This document shows, in pieces, positions 54,967-64,000 of a stretch of 64,000 nt of DNA. The stretch spans positions 124,001-188,000 of the forward strand of contig NZ_CP050497.1 of the NCBI RefSeq assembly GCF_018336815.1, in the 5' to 3' direction. Each line of letters begins with the position of its first letter. The first letter of the stretch is position 1. A program made the translations under genes and the position numbers. This DNA is from Treponema vincentii (GTDB lineage: Bacteria > Spirochaetota > Spirochaetia > Treponematales > Treponemataceae). The notes under the pieces are model-generated. The model saw only the letters and a program-made list of their open reading frames with translations. It was not told the origin of the DNA and made no database searches.

Positions 54967-56613
54967 ATGAAACGTTTTATCATTATTCTATTACTATTGT
55001 TAACACCTGCCGTATTTTGTTTTGCAGATACGCCTTATGCGTTATTTGTGGAAAATGACCATTGGATTTATGATGCAATGCATATCCTTTCGGTTGAATC
55101 GCGGCAGACAACGCTTGCAGACCGTCAACCGCTTTCTAAGGGTGAGCTTGCCGAATATTTTTCTACTTTTGACAATGCTGCTATACCGCAGGCGAGTGAA
55201 CCGCTATACCGTATGATGCAGGGATATTTTTCAGGGCATTCGTTTTTATTTACTCGTAAATATTTTACATTTGATGTGAACGGCATTTTTACGCTGCAGG
55301 GGCAATATGTACACAATCGTGAAAACGAACCTCGGCTTGATAGTTTTTTGCGGTATAATAGAACCCCCGCTATTGTTTCCATCCCAATGCATGTGATGTT
55401 TACCCGGTATGTTGATTTTTTTGCAAATTTCAGCTTAAAGAAGAATTATTGGGCAGCGGAATTGTCCTATCCGTATACAAATCTGCCCTTAGAAGGGAAC
55501 GCGTTTGATATGACATTTCCTACGCAAGCAGGGCTGAGCCTTGGAAATCACTTCTTTAATTTTACTATTGGACGAGGTGCTTTAAATATCGGTAGGTCAC
55601 TTGCGGGTAGTATGCTGATTGCAGATACCGTAGACCGAATGGATTATATGACTGCTTCGCTTTTCTATAAAAAGGCACATCTGTCGCTGAGTGTGTTAGA
55701 ATTGGAGCCTACCCGTTTTTTGTTCTCTCACGAAGTGTCTTTCCGCCCGCTAAGCTGGCTTATGTTTCGACTTTACGAAGGAGTTGTCCTCAATGCGCCA
55801 TTCGATCCTCGGTATTTAAATCCAATGATGATTTTTCATAACTATTATGGATGGCGCGATCCCTCTTTTAATAAAAGTACTGCAGGCGCTCCCAATTCCG
55901 ATGAAGGTAAAGCGCTGATAGGTTGTCAAATCGGTTTATCTGTTGAGATTGTGCCTATACATGGACTTCGGCTATATGGGCATTATGGGCAAAATCAGTA
56001 TCAATTAGCTTTTGAACGAAAGAACTATCCCTTAGCCCGGAATATTCCCAACGGTCTCGGCGGTTCTGCCGGTATTGAATATATTCATCCATTCAGCTTT
56101 GGACACCTTTCAATAACCGGAGAGTTTTTATATGCAAGTCCATGGATGTACATTATGGAGAATAAACATGTAAGTTTGTATCATCGCAGACGAGATACCA
56201 TTGCCGGCAAAGAAAAGTTTAACGATTATATTATGGCATGGATTGGAAATCCCTACGGTCCGGATACTATGGGAGCTTTTTTGCAAATTTCCCTAACGGA
56301 ACCGCAAAAGTACCGTGCAAAACTCGGTTACCGTTTTTTGGTAAAAGGGGAGAATGAAGAAAAGTTTTTTGATCCTAAGCAAGAGACTGGCAAAGATATT
56401 TACTATCCTCCTAAATACCACTATAAACCGATAGTAGATGCAAAAACGCCTTCTGCGAATCCGGCATACTTCCATACGATTTCGTTAGGAGGTTCGTACA
56501 GGGTGATTAAACAGCTTGATCTGAATGCAGGGCTCAACTGGACAATTGTAACCGGCAAAAAGAGCGGACATGCAGTGGATATTTATTCTTCTGTGAAATA
56601 TACGATTCGGTAA
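54967..56613 (+). CDS. Outer-membrane beta-barrel protein, tandem paralogue 1
   Basis: A signal peptide (MKRFIIILLLLLTPAVFCFA) and 528 mature residues. Near the N-terminus is ENDHWIYDAMHILSVESRQT and LSKGELAEYFSTFDN, a small helical module. Then come barrel strands such as FFNFTIGRGALNIGRSLAGS and HLSLSVLELEPTRFLFSHEV, and the C-terminal GLNWTIVTGKKSGHAVDIYS ends in strand residues KYTIR. Layout, length and several segments (RPLSWLMFRLYEGVV..., IGRGALNIG/GLGRTSYGP) match the following gene, so the two are tandem duplicates. The family resembles capsule-assembly (Wzi-like) barrels, but I am not certain. Confidence 0.72.
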   Translation: MKRFIIILLLLLTPAVFCFADTPYALFVENDHWIYDAMHILSVESRQTTLADRQPLSKGELAEYFSTFDNAAIPQASEPLYRMMQGYFSGHSFLFTRKYFTFDVNGIFTLQGQYVHNRENEPRLDSFLRYNRTPAIVSIPMHVMFTRYVDFFANFSLKKNYWAAELSYPYTNLPLEGNAFDMTFPTQAGLSLGNHFFNFTIGRGALNIGRSLAGSMLIADTVDRMDYMTASLFYKKAHLSLSVLELEPTRFLFSHEVSFRPLSWLMFRLYEGVVLNAPFDPRYLNPMMIFHNYYGWRDPSFNKSTAGAPNSDEGKALIGCQIGLSVEIVPIHGLRLYGHYGQNQYQLAFERKNYPLARNIPNGLGGSAGIEYIHPFSFGHLSITGEFLYASPWMYIMENKHVSLYHRRRDTIAGKEKFNDYIMAWIGNPYGPDTMGAFLQISLTEPQKYRAKLGYRFLVKGENEEKFFDPKQETGKDIYYPPKYHYKPIVDAKTPSANPAYFHTISLGGSYRVIKQLDLNAGLNWTIVTGKKSGHAVDIYSSVKYTIR

Positions 56614-56711
56614 AATCTGTTTACTGTATCCGCCCCTGCTTGAGCATATCGCTAATTTTTGATATCTTTCGCAATTATTATAAAAATAATTGTGAAAAAG
56701 ATGAGGTATGT

Positions 56712-58475
56712 ATGAAAAAACTCTTATGCGTTGCATTATTACTCACCACGCTCCACACAGTATATATTCATGCGCAGGCTCCAGTAGATTTGTTCGATCC
56801 ATTTTACGAAGATTTATCGATATGGGAGGGCAGCGGTTTAATTAATGATACACCGAGCATTAGACCGTATCCGTTACAGGAAATTGAACGTATATTGCAA
56901 ATAGTTATAGAAAAAGGGGATGCCGGTCAGCGCAGAAAAGCTGCCGAATATCAAGCACGTTTCTTTCATCGCGCTTTCCATTTTGGAGGGAAAGCCGAAT
57001 TTAATTTCGCACGACAATCAAAGAAAAACGAAAATCAATTTTTTATAACGCCCTTTGCTAAAATGAATTATCAGATAACAAAAATGCTGACCGTTTCGGC
57101 GTATGTAAGTTTTAGCCTATTTAATAAACTAGATAATCCTTCTTTGCTACCCGCTGATACATATTCCTCTAAAGATATTGCTCGTGATCATGGTACAGCA
57201 ATTGGTAAATGGAACACCTTACCGATGTTTAATTCATCCATAACATTCGGAACTCCTGAGTATTATTTAACGGCAGGATTAGGACGTACTTCTTATGGGC
57301 CGTTCCATGATAGCGGTATTTTTATTTCTCGTCAGGCTTTTCATGCAGGACAGTTTATTTTTACGGTTAATAAACCAAAGTGGGCATATAACCAAGTTTT
57401 ACTACTGCTTTCAGCAACTAATAATGCAGGATACGATCTAGGACCGAACAAATTTTTAGCATCCCATTCTTTGGATATACGACCGCTGCCATGGCTGACA
57501 TTTTCTATAATAGATTCAATGATATATGGAGGACGATTCGAGCCGATTTATTTAATCCCATTCTCGGCATTTTTTTTAGGCCAAAGTATTTATGAATTTC
57601 CTGATAATTCCTTATTGGGGATGAGTTTTACGGTTAAGCCTATACGGGGTTTACGCTTTGATGCCGCATTATATGTTGACGATCTTGGTTTAACTGAAAT
57701 TATTAAATTTAAAAGTGCATTATGGCGTTTAGCAGGAGAATTCGGAGTATCTTATACCATGCCGAATACTCATTGGTTCTCGTTTGTCGATTTAAATTAC
57801 ACGCTTGTGATGCCCTATATGTATACACATGTTGACGATGATAATTATAAGAAACCTAATTATCAAAATTATACGCATCATGGCTCTCCGCTTGGAACAA
57901 ACCTTGAACCGAACTCCGATAGGATTCATCTTAAACTTAAATTTCGACCTCTTTATGGATTTGATATCAATCTTTCCAATACCTTTATCAGGCATGCTAA
58001 TACAACTGAAAGTATTACAGATATCAGTATGATAAAGGATTACCTTGCAAGGCAATATACCACAGACGGTTCGGTGTTTAATCACCCTACTATTACAGAT
58101 AGAACTTCAAATGGCAGCACTCACTGGAAAAATCATGCATTTCTTTATTCCACTCCCTTTATGCGACAGCAGACCATCCAATATGTTAACCAGCTTGCAT
58201 TGGATATCAGCTGCCATTTACCGATTGTAAAGTCGGGCGGGTATATGCTGTTTAAATTCGGTTATGTGTTTGAGGCAAACATCAATCCGGGAGTAAGGAA
58301 AAATATGTATTCGCCGAATGATAGGACAATGGGATGGGATAAGAAATCCATAGCAGAGATTGGAGAAGCGGCGATTCGGAAAGAAGCCGCCAGACAGCTT
58401 GCAGACTGGCGTGCCAAAGCTATCGGGAAACAGTTCAACCACTATATTCGGTTAAGCGCAGAGTTTGCGTATTAA
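56712..58475 (+). CDS. Outer-membrane beta-barrel protein, tandem paralogue 2
   Basis: The ATG at 56712 follows GATGAGG and starts a signal peptide (MKKLLCVALLLTTLHTVYIH, then AQ), giving 587 residues. The N-terminal module (DPFYEDLSIWEGSGLINDTP, LQEIERILQIVIEKG) is followed by barrel strands: KAEFNFARQSKKNENQFFIT, YYLTAGLGRTSYGPFHDSGI, HSLDIRPLPWLTFSIIDSMI, and the last strand HYIRLSAEFAY. It shares organisation with the upstream gene 98 nt away, and the two are probably co-expressed surface proteins. It converges with iolG, overlapping it by 4 nt at the 3' ends. Confidence 0.72.
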   Translation: MKKLLCVALLLTTLHTVYIHAQAPVDLFDPFYEDLSIWEGSGLINDTPSIRPYPLQEIERILQIVIEKGDAGQRRKAAEYQARFFHRAFHFGGKAEFNFARQSKKNENQFFITPFAKMNYQITKMLTVSAYVSFSLFNKLDNPSLLPADTYSSKDIARDHGTAIGKWNTLPMFNSSITFGTPEYYLTAGLGRTSYGPFHDSGIFISRQAFHAGQFIFTVNKPKWAYNQVLLLLSATNNAGYDLGPNKFLASHSLDIRPLPWLTFSIIDSMIYGGRFEPIYLIPFSAFFLGQSIYEFPDNSLLGMSFTVKPIRGLRFDAALYVDDLGLTEIIKFKSALWRLAGEFGVSYTMPNTHWFSFVDLNYTLVMPYMYTHVDDDNYKKPNYQNYTHHGSPLGTNLEPNSDRIHLKLKFRPLYGFDINLSNTFIRHANTTESITDISMIKDYLARQYTTDGSVFNHPTITDRTSNGSTHWKNHAFLYSTPFMRQQTIQYVNQLALDISCHLPIVKSGGYMLFKFGYVFEANINPGVRKNMYSPNDRTMGWDKKSIAEIGEAAIRKEAARQLADWRAKAIGKQFNHYIRLSAEFAY

Positions 58476-59485
58476 ATATCTATCAGTTTTCCGCTCCGAA
58501 AGGATTCGGTACATTTACCGGCAATAACGGATACCGCCGTACCGTCATATACGGAGACGGACGGTTTCCGCTTTGAGCGGATGCAGTCTACAAATGCTTC
58601 CATTTCGTGCAGATAAGCCTGTGCAAACCGCTCCTGAAAATTCTCCGAACACTCTTTGCGGACACCGTACCGGTCAAGAATTTCAACCAAGTTTTTTTGA
58701 GGAACAGAAGCGATTCGCAGCGTTGCCTTCGTTCCGATAATTTCCGTTTCGACGTTATACCCGTGCGGTGCGGTTCTACCGGCAAAGAGGAAGGCCATTG
58801 CATCGTTTTTAAACTTCATTAAGCAGGAGACATTATCACCGTCTTCATACTGAGCAAATTCGGGATACGCATAACAACCGCCAACCGCATAGACCGAAAC
58901 AGGTTCGCTTGAAAGCATCCAACGGGCAAGGTCGATATCGTGAGAAGACATATCATAGAATTCGCCGCCGCTGTGCGGAGCAAACGCAATCGCGCCGTCA
59001 ATACAGCTGATCGGATCCTGACTATAAGAGCGGAACAGTATCGGGCGGCCGATCTCGCCTGCATCGATTTTTTCCTTTGCATAGCGGTAGGATTCATCAA
59101 AACGGCGCATAAACCCAAGCATAAACACTGCGTCGGGATGGGCTTCTACCGCTTTTTCCGCAAGGCGGCATTCTTCAAGGCTGGTGCCAAGCGGTTTTTC
59201 ACAAAACACGTGCTTACCGCGCTCCAAAGCCTGCGCAATCTGCGTACAGTGGAGAGCCGATGGGGAAACAATCGCTACCGCATCAAGCTCCTCAACGGCA
59301 AGCATTTCTTCAAAAGACGTACAGTAATGGCGGACACCGAGTTCTTTCCCAACCCGATGCAGTTTTTCGGTATCGATGTCGCACAAAGCGGCCAGTTCCG
59401 CGCCCGGAATTCTTGTTGCAATATTTTTTGCGTGTTCGAGTCCTAAGCGGCCTAAACCGACTGAACCTATCCGTATCTTGTCCAT
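58472..59485 (-). CDS. iolG: Inositol 2-dehydrogenase-like oxidoreductase (Gfo/Idh/MocA)
   Basis: The 337-residue protein has a Rossmann fold with IGSVGLGRLGLEHAKNIA at the N-terminus, AIVSPSALHCTQIAQALERG, the catalytic-site VFCEKPLG (Lys97), and the family Asp-x3-His in FYDMSSHDIDLARWML. This is the pattern of myo-inositol 2-dehydrogenases, which use NAD to make scyllo-inosose. Other sugar dehydrogenases of this family share it, but the IolE-like gene at the other end of the operon supports inositol. The ATG directly follows the permease stop with no gap. Confidence 0.83.
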   Translation of the reverse strand: MDKIRIGSVGLGRLGLEHAKNIATRIPGAELAALCDIDTEKLHRVGKELGVRHYCTSFEEMLAVEELDAVAIVSPSALHCTQIAQALERGKHVFCEKPLGTSLEECRLAEKAVEAHPDAVFMLGFMRRFDESYRYAKEKIDAGEIGRPILFRSYSQDPISCIDGAIAFAPHSGGEFYDMSSHDIDLARWMLSSEPVSVYAVGGCYAYPEFAQYEDGDNVSCLMKFKNDAMAFLFAGRTAPHGYNVETEIIGTKATLRIASVPQKNLVEILDRYGVRKECSENFQERFAQAYLHEMEAFVDCIRSKRKPSVSVYDGTAVSVIAGKCTESFRSGKLIDI

Positions 59486-60493
59486 TTATTTTTTCCCCTT
59501 ATTTTTCCGCATATCGACGATAACTGCCGCTACGATAATGACACCTTCGGCAATCTGCTGCCAATAGGAGCTGACCGACAAAAGCGTTAACCCGTTTCTC
59601 AGTACGGAAATAAGCAATGCTCCGATAACTGCGCCCCAAATAGTGCCGATGCCGCCGGTATGACTGGTACCGCCGACCGTCGTTGCAGCAATTGCCGTCA
59701 ACTCATAGCCGGTTGCGGCGGAAGGATGCATACTGCCCGCCCGTCCTGCATACACAATAGCTGCAACACCGGCAAGCAATCCGCAATAAGCATAGATGAT
59801 AATCAGCGTTTTATTCACATTTACGCCGGAAATTTCCGCAGCCCGTTTATTCCCGCCGAGCGCATAGACAGCCTTGCCGAACTTGGTATTATGCAGCAAT
59901 ATCCACGAAATGATAATCATCACAACATACACCAGTACCGCAACCGGAATGTATCCGAAAAGCTTACCCTGTCCGATTACATCAAAGCCGGACAGCAAAT
60001 TGCTGATCGGCGTGCCGCCCGTATAGACAAGCACAAGACCGCGCGCAACGGTGTACATACCGAGCGTTGCAATAAACGGCGGGATGCGCGTTGCCGAAAT
60101 AAGCCATCCGTTCAGCGCACCCGAAGCAGCGCCTACCGATAAGGCCGCAAGGATAGGAACAATAAGCGGCATTTGAGGTAAGTTCGGGAAATAGCGCGGT
60201 ACAGCTCCTGCGACCTGCCCGATGCTTGCCATAATACAGCCCGCCAATGCGAGCACCGAACCGACGGAAAGATCAATTCCCTGTGAGGTGATGACAAAGG
60301 TCATACCGAGCGCCAAAATACCGTAAATGGCCGTTTGGCTCAGTACATTAAAAATATTTGTTAAACCTAAGAATCTCGGATTTAATATCGAGATAACAAT
60401 AATCATCAGAATAAGCACCAGCACGATACCGTAGGTTTGTATCAGCGCCTTTAACGTTTTTATATCAAAGCGGCTTGTTCCTGCTCCAACCAT
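59486..60493 (-). CDS. Sugar/inositol ABC transporter permease (RbsC-like)
   Basis: The 335-residue membrane protein has 8-10 hydrophobic helices and family segments ILALGMTFVITSQGIDLSVG, SVLALAGCIMASIG, GALNGWLISATRIPPFIATL, GMYTVARGLVLVYTGGTPI, and GYELTAIAATTVGGTSHTGG. This is the carbohydrate uptake type 2 (CUT2) permease family. It lies between the ATPase (35-nt gap) and the dehydrogenase gene, and works with the binding protein at 62102. Ligand likely myo-inositol or a related sugar, inferred from neighbours. Confidence 0.93.
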   Translation of the reverse strand: MVGAGTSRFDIKTLKALIQTYGIVLVLILMIIVISILNPRFLGLTNIFNVLSQTAIYGILALGMTFVITSQGIDLSVGSVLALAGCIMASIGQVAGAVPRYFPNLPQMPLIVPILAALSVGAASGALNGWLISATRIPPFIATLGMYTVARGLVLVYTGGTPISNLLSGFDVIGQGKLFGYIPVAVLVYVVMIIISWILLHNTKFGKAVYALGGNKRAAEISGVNVNKTLIIIYAYCGLLAGVAAIVYAGRAGSMHPSAATGYELTAIAATTVGGTSHTGGIGTIWGAVIGALLISVLRNGLTLLSVSSYWQQIAEGVIIVAAVIVDMRKNKGKK

Positions 60494-60528
60494 ATCTTTA
60501 TTCCTCCTCGTAATTATCAGTATGTTTT

Positions 60529-62043
60529 TTAAACCGCCAAGTCCGCTTTGTTTGAAGCATAGGCCATAATAGTATCCTGTGTAAGATTTTTATTTTCGAG
60601 GATACCGGTAACATGTCCTTCCGCAACGACGACAATTCTATCGCTCATACCGAGTATTTCAGGCATTTCGGAGGAAACCATGATGATGGCTTTTCCTTGT
60701 CCTGCAAGCATACTGATAAAACGGTGAATTTCGGCCTTTGCACCGACGTCAATTCCCCGCGTCGGTTCATCAAGAAACAAAATATCCGGCTCGGTTAAAA
60801 GCCATCGAGCGATGAGTACCTTTTGTTGATTTCCTCCCGATAAAAATTGAATTTGCTGTCCGACACCGGGTGTCTTAATTTCTATCGACCGCACATATTC
60901 ACTACAATCTTTTAAAATATTCTTTTTATTTAAAAGACCGAAACGGTTGATATAGTGGTTGATGTTGGATATTACGATATTGTCGCTTACCGGCAATACC
61001 GGGAAGATACCTGAAAGCCGCCGATCTTCGGTAAGAAGCGCTATCTTATGTTTAATTGCATCACGGGGATTTTTAATCTGAACCGGTTTACCGTTTATTT
61101 TAACCGTTCCCGCTACAGCGCGGCGGATACCGAAGATGGTTTCGATAATTTCAGTTCTTCCGGCGCCTACCAAACCGGCAAGTCCCAGTATTTCTCCTTT
61201 CCGTAACGAAAAAGAAACATCAGTAAAATACCGCCCGTCACTTAAACCTTCTACCGAAAGGATCTCATCTCCGATCGGACAGGGAATTTTGGGAAACATT
61301 GTATCCACCGGCCGCCCGACCATTTCGGTTATCATCTGTTCCATCGGTAAATCTTTCGCTGCATGAGACGCGATAAAATGACCGTCGCGGAAGATACTGA
61401 CGGTATCCGCAATTTGCGCAATTTCATCCAGCTTATGCGTAATGTAGATAATGCTTTTATCTTCGCTTTTAAGCTTTCTTATAACGGAAAAAAGTTGATC
61501 CCGCTCCCGATCCGTTAAGGCGGAAGTCGGTTCATCCATAATGATAAGCTTTGCGTCATAGGAAACCGCTTTCGCAATTTCTACCATCTGCATCTTTGCC
61601 ACCGTTAAAGTTCCAACCTTCGTCTTAGGATCTTCTTGCAGATGCACCTGTTCCAGCACAGCTTTGGTCATTTCATACATTTTTTTATGATTGACCAAAC
61701 CGGTTCGATAAAGCGGCTCCCTTCCAAGCCAGATATTTTCCATAATCGGCCGTTCGGCTACGGGGGAAAGTTCCTGATGGATCATAGATATCCCCCACGA
61801 AAGCGCTTCCGCTGTCGTGTAGTACTGCGGAAGCTGCCTGCCGTCAAAGATAATCTCGCCCGAACTCACCGGTTGAATACCGATAAGACATTTCATCAAT
61901 GTCGATTTTCCGGCGCCGTTTTCTCCCATTAGGGCATGGACTTCCCCGCGTTTTACATCGAGATGTACGGAATCCAACGCACGCACACCCGGAAAAAGCT
62001 TCGAAATATTCTTCATTTGTAAAATATAATTGCCGTCACTCAT
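60529..62043 (-). CDS. Sugar/inositol ABC transporter ATPase (RbsA/MglA-like, two ABC domains)
   Basis: The ATG at 62043 (MSDGNYILQMKNISKLFPGV), with GGAGG eight bases upstream, gives 504 residues; an ATG 15 nt earlier overlaps this ribosome site. Domain 1 has Walker A LMGENGAGKSTLMKCL and Walker B KLIIMDEPTSALT. Domain 2 has the nonstandard Walker A GLVGAGRTEIIETIFG, the signature FLSGGNQQKVLIARWL and DILFLDEPTRGIDVGAKAEI. This two-domain form with a degenerate second Walker A is normal for the CUT2 sugar transporters (RbsA, MglA, XylG). Confidence 0.95.
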   Translation of the reverse strand: MSDGNYILQMKNISKLFPGVRALDSVHLDVKRGEVHALMGENGAGKSTLMKCLIGIQPVSSGEIIFDGRQLPQYYTTAEALSWGISMIHQELSPVAERPIMENIWLGREPLYRTGLVNHKKMYEMTKAVLEQVHLQEDPKTKVGTLTVAKMQMVEIAKAVSYDAKLIIMDEPTSALTDRERDQLFSVIRKLKSEDKSIIYITHKLDEIAQIADTVSIFRDGHFIASHAAKDLPMEQMITEMVGRPVDTMFPKIPCPIGDEILSVEGLSDGRYFTDVSFSLRKGEILGLAGLVGAGRTEIIETIFGIRRAVAGTVKINGKPVQIKNPRDAIKHKIALLTEDRRLSGIFPVLPVSDNIVISNINHYINRFGLLNKKNILKDCSEYVRSIEIKTPGVGQQIQFLSGGNQQKVLIARWLLTEPDILFLDEPTRGIDVGAKAEIHRFISMLAGQGKAIIMVSSEMPEILGMSDRIVVVAEGHVTGILENKNLTQDTIMAYASNKADLAV

Positions 62044-62101
62044 CCGTACATCCTCCATAAATGATCTGCCTCGTAAAATAAACCGGCTCTTTAGAGACGT
62101 T

Positions 62102-63070
62102 TTATTTCAATAACGGGGAATCCTTATCAACCAATTGGAACGGCACCCACGTTATTTTATCGGGGCTACCACCCTTTATCTTTGATGTAATAACCTTTGC
62201 AGCGCCGCCTCCTTGTCCGTTTGCATCCTGAAATACCGTTGCCGCCATCAACCCTTCGCGTACGGCATTCCGCCCGTCAAGCGTTGCATCTACACCGAGA
62301 ACCAAAACATCTTTTCTATTTCCTGCTTCCAACGCTTTAATAGCGCCGAGAGCCATTTCGTCGTTGTTTGCCAATATCGCATTCAACTTATTTCCGTATG
62401 TCGTAATCCAGTTTTCGGTAACGGTAACCGCTTGGTCGCGCTGCCAGTTTGCCGTTTGTTCGGCAAGTACGGTAATTTCGGGGTATTTTGAAGCGAGCAC
62501 TTCTTTATTACCCTCAGTCCGCTTTAATGCGCCCTCATTTCCGAGGATACCGACCAGAATTGCAACGCCGCCTTTTCCTTGCAGCAGTTCTCCAACCCGC
62601 TCCCCTTGAAGCTGCCCTGCAACAATCTCCTGCGATCCGACATAGTACACACCGTCAGGCATACTATCTTCTTTACCGGCAAAAGGATTGCGGTTGACAT
62701 AGCAGAGCGGAATACCTGCATTGCGCGCCGCATTGGTAATGGCATCCATTGAACTGGTGTCTACCGGTACGACAATTAATCCCTTAACACCCTTCGCAAT
62801 AAAGCTGTTTACCTGATCCTGCTGCTTGATGGTGTCCTCAGTTGCATCGTTAACCTCAATATTCCCGCCCGCTTCGGTAATAGCTGCTTTTGCAGCTTCC
62901 AGAATATACGTCTGAAAAGTATCATTGAGATTATTGATACAATAACCTACCGTAAAGCCGTCGGTCTTTGTTTGAGACGCCTGAGGCGCAGCAGCCTCTT
63001 TCTTTGTGCATCCCAACAACATTGCAGCCACTGCTGTAACATACAACATTCGCTTTGCAAAAGTTTTCAT
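62102..63070 (-). CDS. Sugar-binding lipoprotein of a CUT2 ABC transporter
   Basis: The 322-residue protein begins with a lipoprotein signal: MKTFAKRMLYVTAVAAMLLG, with the lipobox Cys at residue 21 (LLGC). The mature part is an RbsB-type periplasmic binding protein: VGYCINNLNDTFQTYILEAA, FIAKGVKGLIVVPVDTSSMD, GKGGVAILVGILGNEGALKR, ILANNDEMALGAIKALEAGN, VLGVDATLDGRNAVREGLMA. AGGAAGAG precedes the ATG. As first gene before the ATPase and permease it provides substrate specificity. Given iolE and iolG, inositol is the most probable ligand. The gene has the usual high-expression position. Confidence 0.93.
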   Translation of the reverse strand: MKTFAKRMLYVTAVAAMLLGCTKKEAAAPQASQTKTDGFTVGYCINNLNDTFQTYILEAAKAAITEAGGNIEVNDATEDTIKQQDQVNSFIAKGVKGLIVVPVDTSSMDAITNAARNAGIPLCYVNRNPFAGKEDSMPDGVYYVGSQEIVAGQLQGERVGELLQGKGGVAILVGILGNEGALKRTEGNKEVLASKYPEITVLAEQTANWQRDQAVTVTENWITTYGNKLNAILANNDEMALGAIKALEAGNRKDVLVLGVDATLDGRNAVREGLMAATVFQDANGQGGGAAKVITSKIKGGSPDKITWVPFQLVDKDSPLLK

Positions 63071-63358
63071 CTCTTCCTCCTAATGTTTCCGCCGATTTGA
63101 TAAAATCCGCGAACATTTCGCCGATTCATTTTTATATAAACCGGCATTTTTAGATACGTATATGTTAATAGTAGCATTGAAAAATAGCGCCGTCAAGAAA
63201 AATATTTATAAAATACTCAAAATATACCCATTTTATTGTTAAAGGCGGTGAACTATTTATAAAGTGATTAGCATATCTGATTATCGTAAAGCAAATAGGG
63301 AGGGATGCATAATTCATCAGTAAGGGGGGCGCCGATGAATTATGCGTTGGGATTTTTC
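63071..63358. other. Intergenic region between iolE-like and binding-protein genes, with a 12-bp hairpin
   Basis: GCATAATTCATC (63307-63318) and GATGAATTATGC (63334-63345) form a perfect stem with a 15-nt loop just after the iolE-like stop, a candidate terminator or mRNA-processing site without a T-run. The remaining 230 bases are AT-rich and probably hold the promoter of the transporter genes; I could not pick a convincing pair of boxes. Confidence 0.55.
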
Positions 63359-64000
63359 TTATATTCCTGCGTGCTCGCGAATAAAGCGCCGCGCCTTTAC
63401 CGCGTATTCAAAAGGATTGGCAATCGCGGGATCCTGCTCGGCTTCGACAAGGAACCATCCTTCGTACTTATGCTCTGCAAGGATTGCAAAAGCTGCGTCG
63501 AAATCAATCGACCCGTCGCCCGGGACGGTAAATGCACCCAGTCGAACTCCTTGCAAAAAGCTTAAATGCTCATCCTTTACTTTTTTTAACAATCGCCGGA
63601 CGGATATCTTTAAGGTGAACATGCTTAATACGATCAACATATTTTTTCAAAATTGCAATGTGGTCTTCGCCTGAATACACCAGATGACCGGTATCATACA
63701 ACAGATACACTAACGAAGGATCGGTTTCGGCCATCATCCGGTCGATTTCCGCCGTTGTTTGTACAACAGTTCCCATGTGATGGTGGTAGACAATCTTCAT
63801 ACCCTTTTCCTGTGCAAGAGCGCCCAGATTGTTTAACCCTTTGCAAAGCAGCTTCCATTCAGCGTCATTCATACAGTGCTTTTTTTCAAATATAGGCGTA
63901 TCCTGCTGTCCCTGAATACTGTGCCCCTGTTCCGACACGACAATAACCTTTGCCCCCATCGCATGTAAAAAGTCGCGGTGCTTTTTGAACGCCTCTGCCG
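63359..64000 (-). CDS. iolE: IolE-like sugar-phosphate isomerase/epimerase, frameshifted and cut by the window edge
   Basis: The start lies beyond 64000. The visible frame reads [60 protein letters not shown] and [17 protein letters not shown], a TIM-barrel with the metal ligands of IolE/xylose-isomerase-like enzymes (Glu, Asp, His). The frame breaks at the T7 run 63581-63587. With one A fewer it reads [20 protein letters not shown], then [10 protein letters not shown] and ends REHAGI. IolE dehydrates scyllo-inosose, the product of IolG, so this gene links the operon to inositol breakdown. About 213 residues are visible. Confidence 0.82.

Overview
This 64 kb window looks like chromosome from a host-associated Treponema (Spirochaetota). 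I infer this from gene content rather than a marker search. It has a short alanyl-tRNA synthetase of about 600 residues, many secreted beta-barrel and small exported proteins, a fragment resembling treponemal leucine-rich-repeat surface proteins, a GT4 enzyme resembling glycolipid synthases, an NhaC antiporter, and mixed GC with AT-rich islands.

Layout. 1-4.5 kb: nusB, a SurA/parvulin-like chaperone, alaS and tatD on the minus strand, then a divergent tRNA-Leu(UAA). 4.6-8.7 kb: rlpA, a decaying cluster of small exported proteins, a C9/A9 homopolymer junction, and a BrnT/BrnA toxin-antitoxin pair. 8.7-14.9 kb: a MoxR - DUF58 - transglutaminase - TPR operon. 15-17.3 kb: a NifX-like protein, a multi-hairpin repeat, and an AAA-ATPase/PD-(D/E)XK protein that carries a palindromic element inserted in frame. 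17.6-26.8 kb: a co-oriented defence-type island. It holds a CARF-like sensor with a sigma-like protein, a compact CBASS operon (patatin, CD-NTase, E2-like), and a MoxR/VWA module in which a small protein and the VWA protein both carry a HEPN-type R-x4-H motif. 26.9-29.3 kb: a U32 peptidase-family protein. 29.4-32 kb: an AT-rich type II restriction-modification cassette flanked by dispersed repeats. 32.3-49.7 kb: mostly housekeeping (HAD phosphatase, sufU, ruvB, FlK-like thioesterase, mnmG, adenosine deaminase, deoC, large TPR protein, LamG/FN3 protein, nhaC, two cNMP/GGDEF proteins, DUF368, flavin reductase). 49.8-58.5 kb: outer-membrane beta-barrels, an ABC-F protein, a nested 150-bp palindrome, a second multi-hairpin repeat and a GT4 glycosyltransferase. 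58.5-64 kb: an inositol-type operon (iolE-like, sugar-binding lipoprotein, ABC ATPase, permease, iolG-like).

Two window-wide patterns stand out. First, ten genes are split by a single-base shift, and nine of these lie at or next to a homopolymer. Most are repaired by removing one A, which points to sequence error more than decay; the CD-NTase shift is the exception. Second, at least seven genes (alaS, moxR, the nifX-like gene, the AAA/PDDEXK gene, mnmG, the first cNMP/GGDEF gene, abcF) have a -10 box ending only 6-8 nt before the ATG, with a 17-nt spacer to a plausible -35 and no Shine-Dalgarno. They look leaderless. No CRISPR array, transposase, integrase, rRNA or prophage structure was seen.
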